Below, one piece after another: positions 12,798 to 24,100 of a DNA stretch of 64,000 nucleotides. The stretch covers positions 242,677 through 306,676 of the forward strand of contig CAUJNA010003739.1 in the NCBI GenBank assembly GCA_963377175.1. Reading direction: 5' to 3'. The notes beneath the pieces are model-generated. The model made no database searches and was not told the DNA's origin. It saw only the letters and a program-made list of their open reading frames with translations. This DNA comes from Effrenium voratum (taxonomy: Eukaryota; Sar; Dinophyceae; Suessiales; Symbiodiniaceae). Position 1 is the stretch's first letter; every line of letters begins with the position of its first letter. A program made the position numbers and the translations under genes.

Positions 12798-12887
12798 CTT
12801 CCCGCCGGTGGCGAATCCAGTCTGGCATTGTGTGAGGCACTGGCAGATCTCATCCAGAAAGCCACCCATGAAGACAGGCCTGAGTGA
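12798..12887 (+). CDS. Candidate terminal exon, unidentified
   Basis: Following TTTGCAG| the frame reads LPAGGESSLALCEALADLIQ and continues to a stop at THEDRPE. The composition is typical of a soluble helical C-terminus. The frame is open upstream to 12579, so the exon could be longer. It ends about 950 bp before NDH2 exon 1 and, if real, is the tail of a preceding + strand gene that was not identified. Confidence 0.3.
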   Translation, partial: LPAGGESSLALCEALADLIQKATHEDRPE

Positions 12888-13839
12888 GTCAGTTCTTCGA
12901 CAAGGGGCTCAAGATAGGTTTGGAATTTGATGGGTGTGGTTTCTTGAAACATGGACATTCCTTGGTCAAGATCCAATGATTTTATATCGCCAACGGATGG
13001 AGAGTCGGCTCTCCACGATTCTCAACATGAGATCATGTGCGTCGCATCTTCAGCCAGCTTCCTTGTGAGTTTCTCCCATCGAACAGCAGCCCGTGGTGGC
13101 TTGTCTAGCGAAGCTGTTGTAGTGGTTCATTTTCTGGCAGCTGGCTTTTCCTCTTCTTGCTGGTCAAGTAGGGAATGTGGGAATGAACCCAGGGTTCCCC
13201 TTAGCGCAAACCGCCGGTCGGATGGTTTTCTTGGGGTTCCATTTCTCATTCCCTGCATCTCTCGCAGCAAGGCCTTTCGCGCTGGCAGATCTGGCGCCCT
13301 TGCCTGAGAGATCTGCTCTCCTGGCAGCCACAAGAAGGGGCCGGGCCCCGAAGAGGAGGGTCCTCTGAAGATGAGGGTTTTCTGGCGTCGTTAATCTGCA
13401 GGGGAGAAAAGTTTATGAAGGCTCCATTAGAAAGAGTTTCCACCACCAGAAGTGTCCCATGTATCGCGCATGCAAAGTTTGTCAATGTCCAGGTTATGGC
13501 TCATTTGGGAAAGACATTGAGGTCCGCTAATGATGTGGTTGGCTTGGTTGCTTTGCTTTATTGGGGCGCAAGCAAGCTCCACTTCTGCTTCCGGTCTGAT
13601 GTCAACACGTGCTTGGCAGTATCAGGCAGGCCCAAGGAGCCAGTGGGGATCCCATAAAAGTTGCACCCTAACTTGACTGGCATTGTGCCACCCTTCCGCG
13701 CTGTCACGTTGATACCGACCTTGTTGCTTGTCGCCACAACCCGAAGCAACATCCATGGCCTTTTTCTTGAGTTTGTCACTCACCGCCCTGAGCTTTGGCT
13801 GCAAAAGGCAACGTAGTGACAAAGACCGCCCTAGTCGCG

Positions 13840-14466
13840 ATGATGGAGCCAACGGCCCCTGTATTTGGGATCCAGCCCCAGCCTCACGTGCCAGTTCTGC
13901 CGGCAAAGGCACCTCAGGTGTCGAAGGCGTCGACGTCATCCGCACCAGCGAAGGCTGCGGCGGTGGTGACGCTCTTGGCACTCAAGCGCAGGGGCCGCAC
14001 CTGCAGAAAGGCCGAGCCTCGGACTGAAAGGAAGGGCCAATTGGCTTCAGGCAAGGGCTCTACCTGAAGTTGCATCTTGCATCTTTCGAGTTTGGTCAAG
14101 GTTGCCTCCATCTCTACCATTGAAAGGAAGGAGGATTTGCATGGCATGGAATGGAATGGGATTTGCATGGAATGGAATGGAATGGAATGGAATGGAATGG
14201 AATGGTTGGAATGGGATTTGCATGGAATGGAATGAAATGGAATGGAATGGATGAATATTGCTTCAGGCAATAGGTTTGAGGATTTGCATAGCATGGGAAT
14301 CTACCCAGGCCATAGCGCCGGTGGTGGCTGCTGCTGCGGCTGCAGCAAAGGTGGCCGCCGCAGGGAAGTTAGCGGCCGCCGGGGCCGGGGCGGCCGGCGT
14401 GGCGGCCGGCATCCAGAAGTTGGGCAAGACCCGGCCGGAGCAGCACAAAAGCGGCAAGCGCCCGAA
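13840..14466 (+). other. NDH2 exons 1-2: Ala/Pro-rich N-terminal extension
   Basis: Exon 1 starts at the first of two tandem ATG codons. It encodes a Pro/Gln/Ala-rich stretch ending AVVTLL and is joined in phase to exon 2 (AIAPVVAAAAAAAK and so on), which ends KRPK just before the FAD motif. The frame is open upstream of the ATG, so coding could begin earlier. The low acidity and abundance of Ala, Lys and Arg suit an organelle-targeting presequence, but no cleavage site can be read by eye. The intron between the exons holds the TGGAA satellite. Exon 1 is the weakest part of the model because it contains no conserved motif; it is supported by composition, phase and a GC donor at CTCTTG|GCACTC. 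Confidence 0.55.
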
Positions 14467-17400
14467 GCTCTGCTGCTGTTGGGTTGGATCTTTAGACTTC
14501 AGCTTTTTGGATTCCCCTCATATTTCCCTTTAACCAGCAAAAAGTTGAACTTTTTGCTGGGGGATTTACAGCACCCAAGGAAGATGGTGGTGCTCGGCAC
14601 CGGCTGGGGATCCGTCACCTTCCTGCAGGGCTTGTCAGAAGATGTCATGAACTACTACGACATCACGGTGGCCTTTCGGCGGCCAAATGTGGAGAGTGTT
14701 CGCAAAGATATTTTGCACTGCGAGCGTTTCACCCGGTGCTTTGCGTTGCCTCTGAGGTGTCGCCCCGCAACTTCTTCTTGCGCCTTGGTCGCGGATTATT
14801 TGGTGTTCCTGGCTGACTGGCACTTTTCTGGCGAGTAGTTGGAAGATAGACTATACCTCAAACTAACCATCAAAAACCCTCATAATATTAAGACAATGCG
14901 CCGTTTTTCGTTGCATGTTTGAGGCAATGCGCCATTTCCAGCGGTATTTTGGGGGCAACACACCATGGTTCGCGGCATTTAGCCGGGGGTCCAGGTACCC
15001 CCGGCTCGGTTCTTCGGTTCGGTCCGAGGTACACGCCCTTGCTGCCGGCCAGCACCATGGGCTCCATCGAGGAGCGATCCATCGTGACGCCCATCCGCCG
15101 GGTGATCAAAGGAAAGGCACGGAGAAATGGCCGTGTTTCTAGAAAACCACCAAACACCTTGGGGAAATGCCTGGTTTTTGAAAAGAACGATGGCTGAAAA
15201 GAATGGACAAGGAATCAACCCCTAGACATTTGGCAGTGGTTGTCAAAAATCGGAATCCCCCAAGATGGCTTGCCCTGGGAATAGAAACATGGACTAAAAC
15301 CTGCGGTCCATATCCTGGTGGTTTAATTTTGACCTACACCCACATGTTTGAAATGATGTGACTGGAGGTTGCGAGATGTTCTTCATGCTGAAGATGGTTC
15401 TTTTTGTTTTATCCATGGTCCGAAATATGTTCAGTTTGAAGATGTTTGGTTCCCTGGTCCAGAATATTTTCAGTTGGTGAATTATACTAGTTGGCGGTTT
15501 TTGTTTGAACTGGATGCGATAGAGGGAACGAAAAAGTCGGCCTGACGAGCCCGGTGCTTTTCTTTGTAAGCCTTGTCCGAATTGCTACTGGTGCAAGCTG
15601 GGAGCGCCCGGCGAAAGCTTGCGCAGGCGGATTTTCTGGAAGCGAGGTGCGAGGAGATCGACGTGAAGAACAAAGTCGTCAAGCATGGCGCTCGGATGTG
15701 GCAGCCACCAACATGTCTTACTCGGATCTAAATTCACACCTTTACTGGTCCTCAAAAGATTGTAGCTGAATGCATGGCATGCAGCGCAGTACACCATGTT
15801 AGCGCATCTCGTGCTTGCTATCGCTTTTGTTTTTGGTTCTTGTTTTGAGATCACCGCTGCAAGCAACTTCCCTCCGTATTGGTGGTTTGGATGGGGGCTT
15901 TGGAAGCTTGGGAGCGGTGTCCCGAACCCTGGTTCTTCCCCCCAAACCACTCTATCCGGTTATCCTTCCATTTGCTTAAGAATATTCCTCTTTAAAAAAA
16001 CAGTTTCCCCTTGTTGGTTTTAAAAGGAGTTTATCGCTACTGACATATTTTTTCCCAATTCTTTCCAGGGGTCTTAACCAAATGGAAGTAACCTGATTCA
16101 AGGTGCACTCGAGCTGGAACACCCCGTCAATCTGCGGACGTCGACTACGAGCACTTTCCCGAGGTGCCTTCCGTTGGACGCCATGATGGCTTTGTGCCCA
16201 AAGGGTTTCTCCGTAGCACGGCCCCCAAAGGGTTTCTAAAAACACAGCTCCAGATGGAGGCTGCTTGCAAAATGGTAGATCCATAGGTTGCCTTTTGGCC
16301 AAATAGATGGCCCTGGTAAATGGAATAAAGCCATTCCAAATCAGAGCCATCTATTTCTCTATCCAAACTAAAGTAACATGGCCACCTATGGGTGGAGCCC
16401 TTTGGATATTTATAAGTCACCCTGGAAACCACCCATTTATGTTGGAAACGACATCCATGTCTTCTGATTTGCCCAAGGCCCCATGTCACTTTGTCTGCCG
16501 CTTTCGTTCTCGGCGCTCCAGGAAGATGTGCAGGGCAAGATGGCCTTCAACATCGACTATGACTGAGCATGCATGCTGCATGAGAGCAGAGCACTCTGCA
16601 ATATCTTGCAAGATGTGCTGGGCCTCAGAGTTTTGCTAGCTGTGATGTGTGTGTGTGTGTGTGTGCGCGTGTGTTTCCAAAATTCAAGCAGTGTCGGTGT
16701 CCGGCAGTTTGCATGGAGAGGACGTGCTGATCTATGGCATTGGTGCGCAGACCAATGACTTCAAGACCCCTGGAGTTCAGGAACACGCATTTTTCTTCAA
16801 GGAGCTGACTGACGCGCGCAAGGCAGCGAGTTGTGGCTTGTCACAGTCCCATCAAGGCGAGAAGCAAGGCCCATGCGCTGCCTTTGCCTTGGAGTTGCAC
16901 ATGAACACGCAAAGAGTCAACGCCAGCCTGATCAGATTTGGTTGAGGATCTCATGAGGCGCAACGAAGCCATCGGTTTCAAGCTGAAAGGCAGGCCGTGG
17001 CCCTGGCAGGTCAGAGACAAGGTCACCGACTTGTTCGAGAGGCAGGGCGCTGGCGCCGTTCTCAACTGGCGATCACAAGGTGGCATGATGACCAAGCAGC
17101 TGTGGGTCAAAACCAAGGGGATCCCATTTTGGGGTAATTAGGTGCACCACCCATTTTAGAACCTATTTTAGTGGGGATTGGGATGTCCACTGGGGGTACG
17201 ATTTGAATTTTGACCCATGGCCAACTGACACATCAAGAGTCCTCGCAGCTGGGCACAGTGCCATGACTTTGTGGCATTGATTTGGGCATTTCCCAAAACA
17301 CTGGGAGTTTTCAACATGGGTCTTTCCTTTGGTCCCCGTGAAAGCCCGTCAACGATGGGCCCTGATTTGGGAAACACCCATTTCTTCAAGAGAAAACACA

Positions 17401-19571
17401 TGTGGGAATGTCTTCAGGAGAAAAACACAAAGCCAGGGGGACAGCAAAACAATTTTCCCATTTCGCATCCTCTTGAAAGGTCTCCACTTCCTTCCCAGTG
17501 CTTTGTTTATATGTGAGTGCTATCTTTTCCTTCATTCATCTGTCCCATTTAATCATTGTGCGGGGTGTCATTTTCTTCGCCGCGAGTTGTTGCCAGGGCA
17601 TCGCTGCCCAGCTCCACCGACGCGCAGAAAGAGAGGTGACTCGGCCAGCGAGGTCGCGACTCTCAACATCGGAATCGGAGCCCCGGAAAGCGGTTGAAAA
17701 TCTTTGGGTGTCCCGCGCCAAATCGGTGCCGGTGCCCTCGAAAACGCGGCGCCGGGCCAAATCGTGCAGTGAGGCGGGCGTGTAAAACACAAAGGCAGAA
17801 GGCGGAGCCTCTGAAGCTTCCCACAAGAAGGGAAACCCTCAATTTTGTACATGTGAGCCATGTCCTCAAAACTGGGAAGGTCACTGGGTCAGATGATGTT
17901 CAGTGCTTGAAACACGGCAAATCTTGGCGCCAGGTGGCTGAGCTTCGTGCGACTTGGCAGGACTTTCTCAAACCCAACGGTGGATTTTTATTGGCTTCCA
18001 ATTGCTTAAGAATATATTTATTTTCCCTTGTTGGTTTTAAAAGGAATTTATCACTACTGGATTTGTCTTCTTCTTTTAACAAAATAATAGTAAAATAAAT
18101 ACACATATTTTTCCCAGGGGTCTTAACCAAATGGAAGTTGGTTTTCCTTCAAACCAACGTCTCCCAAAAGCCCACCCACCAAGCCAGAGCTGGGCCTGAT
18201 CGGTTCAGGCCCAAAAAAGACATAGGGAAAGCAAGGCAGCCACATGGCTCAACGTAAAGTTCTCACGGCCACTCAGAGCGAGGCTTGGCAAGAATCACTT
18301 GAGCCACAATGAAAAACCGGGGCAAGTGATGGTTGGTAGGGACAGTCCCAGCACGTCCAAACCATAGTTGGGTGCGACCTTGGTTACATGGTTTTCCGCT
18401 TTGATGGGCGGCTTCCCTAAAACCGAACGCTACATGCCCGGTGCAGCCATTCGCCACTGTTGTCTTTGGAAGCCGGCCTGAAAACGAGTGGTTCCAAGAG
18501 AATGTCAGCATCAAAAACCATCAGCGCGCCTCTATACAGAGGAATGATGTATGGACGAGCGCCCGCAATCTAGCCATATCTAGCCACATTCGAATTTTCG
18601 CTTGAGGACGGCGCGATGGAAACCTGCAGGTTGTTCTCCACTGGGCTCTTCAACTCCCGGCTCAGGGAGTTGAGAAAGTGAGCAACCGGCAGTCAAATGA
18701 AGCAGTCCCCGAAGTGAAATTGATTTAATCAGGGTCTCAAAGAAAAGGTTTGGCTTCAAATCTCCAACTGGGACAAAACATGCGTGTGGGTGTGTGTATT
18801 TTTTTTGGGGGGGGGCGACCCCCAAAATGGCTTGACGGTCTTCCTTGTGTTTTTTGGCTCTTATGTTAACCAACAGGTTGGTTCCTCACAAAAAAAAAAA
18901 AAAAACATCGACGAGCGTCACCCACCCACGGCTCGGCTCGTGGCTCGGCTGGCTCGCGAACGAGCTCCGAGGGTGGTGGGCGGCGGCCCCACGGGCGTGG
19001 AGGTGGCCGCGGACATGGCGGACTTCCTGGAGGGCGACGCCAAGGACGCGCGCCGAGCCGCGCGGCGCGCCGAGCCGCGTCGAGTCCCCCTGGAGTCCAT
19101 TGGTGTCCTTTTTAGGCTGGCTTGGTGAAAAATAGATGGGGTTCACTGGTTTAGATGGGTGTTATTCCATTTGCCAGGGCCATCTATTTTTCCAAAAGGC
19201 CACCTAGGGTCGAGTCGAGTCGACGGCGATGCTCGAGTCGGAAGGTGTTCGCCGCTCATTGAAGGTGTGGCGGCTCGAAATGAAGGTGGTCCGCTCCAAA
19301 AAAGAAACGTCCGGGAAAAGGGTGCTGCTTTTTTTTTGAGGGAGGAGTCTCCTTTGCCAATAGGTGGGAAAACACATTTGGTGTGTCTTTGTCTTAGGCC
19401 CCTCCTGAACGGTGGTTTGCTTTTGGCTTCCCCTTAAAACCAAACCAACACGTGGTGCCCTAAACAAAAGCGGGGCCATGTTAAGAAACTTCTATGTGAA
19501 GTGGCTTGAAGCAACTGGTCCAGGCAACTTGCGACCGCTCTGGTGAGGGTGTCCTTTGGTTGCAAAGGGGA

Positions 19572-19611
<40 letters not shown>

Positions 19612-21058
19612 GAGAGAGAGAGAGACCAATGTGGGTCAAACCGATTACAGACCAACGCAGTGCGCTTCTGCACGTCTGTCAGGGTCAACAGGAGCGGTCG
19701 TGGAACTTGGCCGACCAGAGTTTTGAGCTCGAAAGCACGCAGGCGAGCTTCATTATTACCCGCCTCACATGTCATTCTGGAGGCGTTCCACGCTGGATAC
19801 CCATCCTGCAATAGTCAACCTGGTGGCAGGGCCTCTTTTGGGGGTGACAGTCATGAGTTCCAGGTCCTTGCGCGAGGACCTATACCCGAAGCTGATGAAG
19901 TACGTAAGCGTCACACTGGTCAACACAGGCACCTGGCTGAGTCTTTCTCTGGGGCCACGGTTCTGACTGCTGACTGGTGCTGGGGCTTATCAAGGTCAGT
20001 AACTCGGGTTGTTTGATTCCGCTCGATTTACCCCGCCACTTGCTTGTAGGGGGGGATTTTGAGAATGGTAAGAACATGAGACCCTTGTCTCCACGAGGAA
20101 CTGCTTTCTTAGCCTGTTCAGCCTGCTGCGTGTCTTTTTTTTGCGGGTACCTCGTACCCTTTTTCAGCCTAAGGGAAACCGAAAGCGACGCCCACAGTCT
20201 TGTGGGGTCCAAATTGGATGGGTCAGCTGGCGTCGAGATGTGGATCGAGCTAAGGCGACTTTCTCCTCTCCACCTATGACAAGGGGATCTCCCAAAAGTG
20301 CGTTGAGATCTTTCGAGAGAAGGGCGGCCCGACAAGTCAATGCAAGGGGTTTGCAAACAAAAAACTTACATCCAACTCATTCAGTTTGGGATGCCCAAAG
20401 AAGGTTGGTTTCTATGGGAGGCCCGTAAAACAGATATTTTTTCACCCGGACGCTGTGGCCCTGAACTTCTCATCAGACTTCACTCTGCTGGGGAATGACT
20501 CGCCTCGACTAAGGCGTGACTGTCTTGCCTGGGTATCGCGTGACCGAGATCACCAAGAAAGAAATCCGCATGAAGCAGAGGCTTGGGGAGCAGATGTCGC
20601 TTGGAAGAACACATGCTGGCTTCCCTCATGTCACAGACCCCCCCTATTACTAGCTAAACTATATTTATCAAATATCAACAGGGTAGATGGGCTCCCCTAT
20701 CGTCAATAGGGCTACCCCCCATTACTTTGGAGCCTCCGGCTCACTCCGCCGACATTGTCCTCTCCCTTTTCTCCTTCCTCTCTCTCTTTTCCCTTCGCCC
20801 GTTTGTTCCCTCGTCCTCTCCTCTCCTCCCCATCCTCCCCATCCTCCCCATCCTCCCCATCCTCCCCATCCTCCCCATCCTCCCCATCCTCCCCATCCTC
20901 CCCATCCTCCCCATCCTCCCCATCCTCCCCATCCTCCCCATCCTCCCCATCCTCCCCATCCTCCCCATCCTCCCCATCCTCCCCATCCTCCCCATCCTCC
21001 CCATCCTCCCCATCCTCCCCATCCTCCCCATCCTCCCCATCCTCCCCATCCTCCCCAT

Positions 21059-21106
<48 letters not shown>

Positions 21107-24100
21107 TTCCCCTTCATGTCCTGTCCATGTCTCGTCATTCCCTATGATTCTCTCGTCATGTCCCCTTCCTCTCCTTTCCATCCCCCTTCGTTTCCCTGGC
21201 ATTTTCTCGGTATGTCCGCTTCATTTTCCATCTATGCCCCTTTCATTGCCAGTCATTTCCCTACATCTCCATTCGTGTCCTTTGGTTTCCTCATCCTTTG
21301 TTTTCCTTTCATTCCCCCTTCACTCCTCTTGTTCTCAGTCCTTTCCCCTTCATTTCCATTTCTGTTCCCCTTCGTTTCCCTTTCATTTCTCCTTGCTTTC
21401 CTGTCATTTCCGCTCATCCATGTCCTTGCATTTCCCTTTATTTCCTCCCCTTCATTTCCCTGCACTTCCCTGCATTCCCTCACTCCGCGGTATTTTCAAA
21501 AAAGCACTGTTTTTCTACGTTTTCGCGAAAAGGAGGTCAAAAGAACACCGGGTTTTTCCCCCCAAAAAAAGCAGAACAACCCGAACCAGCAAAGACTATG
21601 TTTAGTCTGTTTAGTTATTTTTAGTGGAACGTCATCAAATTGCCGCACAACCCCCCGCCCCTCCCACCCACGTATCAGACGAGGGGGGGGTTAGGGGGGG
21701 GTCATCCCCTATCCTCTCCTAGGTATCCAACACGCCGGCGGATTTACTAGCCCATCTCACATCCTCAAATGGCGCTGGTTTGGTGGTGCGGGGAATGAAT
21801 TCCCATTTGCCCTCTACAAGAAGCAGGGGTTCAAGTCGCCAAACCACTTGGCAATTAAGGGTAAGGTGAGGAGATGTATCCCAAACGAGCATTCCCCTTA
21901 AAGAGACTCAAAGTTGTTTTTTTGTGATTTGGTTGTAGTACAAACTTTACAGGGACAGATGGGCAGTTTTGTTTAATGCTGGCATGGGGTTGGGACAGGC
22001 CTGTCGCAAACCAAAGAAGCCAGAAACCATGGGCCGCCGGGTAACACCCAAAAGGGAGTTTCGAGACTCCAAAATGGCTTTTGGGGGGGTTTGCCCTGTC
22101 GGCAACCGCCAAAGATGCGTGCCAGAAACCATGGCGGGGCCTCTGGGTGACACGGCCTCCGGACACAGCCAGATCCCTGGCTGGCCTCCGGGTGACACCC
22201 AAAGTGAGTTTCGAGAATCCAGAAACGCACTCTTGTCGCCAGAAGGCCGTCATGGTTTCCGGCGCGCTTCTTTGGTTTGTCTTTGTGCTTGCCGATGCGG
22301 CAAACCGTTCCCAAGATTTCCTTTATTAGACATGTGCTGTACTTTGAACAGTTGCCCTAAACATGTTTTTGTGTTTTTTGCGTGTTTTCTGCCGAAGCGT
22401 TACGGAAGCCCAATTATCAGCGCTGTCAAGGGAAAGACATGATCAACGCCTCAGACAGCTGTGAGAGAGTAGACTGCGCGATGGACATGGCAAGACCGCG
22501 ACAAACAAACCGCAGTGCGCTTGCACGCATTCTTTCGGCGGCGCAAGCCAGCAAAAGGAGCCCACACGAGTCCAAAATGAGTCCGCAACGAGTCGGATGC
22601 CTGCACAGAGTGCACTGAGTGCACTATGGCCCAATTGAAAGGTGCAGTTCTCCGTCTTCCTTTTCCCAGCTGATCGAAAGAACGATGCGGGAGAACAACG
22701 TAGCTGTCTTGCAGGTAGCAGCACGCTTTTGTCCTACGAGTGGTTTTGCCCTGATCTGGCTTCGATTTTATCGAAAAGCGATCCTAAACGAGTCCAAAAG
22801 CGGATCAAACCAATTTCGGCTCTGTGCTAGACAAGCAATATAGTCGGGTGCTCAAATGCTGGGAGCTATAGCTGAGTATGAGCAATTGCAACTCTGGCCG
22901 ACGTCAGGGTTACTCGAAACAATAGCAGACATGAAGAAGAAAGGCAAACCAATATGCGCTGGACAAGGATAGTAGGCATGGATGCACTTGCTCTTTGCCC
23001 AGCCTTTCAGGATGGCCCTAGCTTTGATCTCGGCATGCGAATTGGTTTCCTCGAATCAAGGTCGCTGAAATATGGATGCGACTTGGCTCGACTTAGTGGT
23101 GATGTTGGCCTGAGGAGCTGTGCTGAAGCCTGCAACACAAGCAAATACATAACCCGTTTGCCCAGTGGCGCCCTGTTTTTCATTTTTCTGTGAAGGGTTC
23201 CCCTTCAAAATCAACCAACCAAAAAAGGATGCCCGTTTTTTTCTCCCATGGAAATCCACTGGGCATCTGAGACAACACCCCCTGATTAATTTCCCCCCCC
23301 CCCCATTTGTTAATCAGGGGTTTCGGTCCCAAAAGTGGCCCCGCTTGGCTGATGTCGCTTTGTGTCCGAGGTGTGGTGTGGGCAGCCGGCATCAAGCAAA
23401 ATGATCTGACCTTGGGCTTGAAGAACGGCTTGATGGAATTGAACGAAGGCGTGTCGGACAAGAACTTGAAGCTTGGCTAGCATTTGGTGAACCTCAGGCT
23501 GTATGTGTCCAAGCATTTCTCGCGTTCTTGTGTGCCGTGGGTTGCTGTTGATTGCAAGACGCTGTCGGGGTTTGGATTGGTGGTTTAAGGATCTGAACTC
23601 CTGGTTGTTTTTTCTAGAGTCAATTGACCCCAAGTCATCAAAGACGTGGCTGAGTTTGCTTTGCCAGGGCAGTCCTCAAGACCCCGGCGAATGGCATCAT
23701 CACCGATGACTGGCTGCAAGTCCGTGGCAGCGGCGGCTCCATTTTCGCAGCTCGAGTCGTCCAAGGCATGTGGCGCCATGCACATATCTGCCGTTTGGGT
23801 AGAATAGGGGTGGTCAGTATCCGTTTCGTAAGCTTTGACGAGGAATGAGCACCAAGGGCCACAACATGATGCACGCAACATGCTGCACACAACATGCTGC
23901 ACGCAACATGCTGCATGTTTCAGACTCAGCCACACATCAGGACTGAATGTTGGCAGGTGTTTTTCGGCAGCCCAAGATACAGCCACCGACCACTAATTAC
24001 TGCTGCTGCTACTGCTACTACTGCTACTATGGCCGTTGCTGCATTTGCGACTACCTACTATTGTTTAAAGTGCTGCTTAGATCAAAATGCAAGAGCTAGG

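Noticed and set aside
20687..21694. 335-codon Pro/His-rich open frame and Gly/Trp-rich reverse frames
   Set aside because: Created by the TCCTCCCCA and CT arrays, and located in an intron of NDH2.
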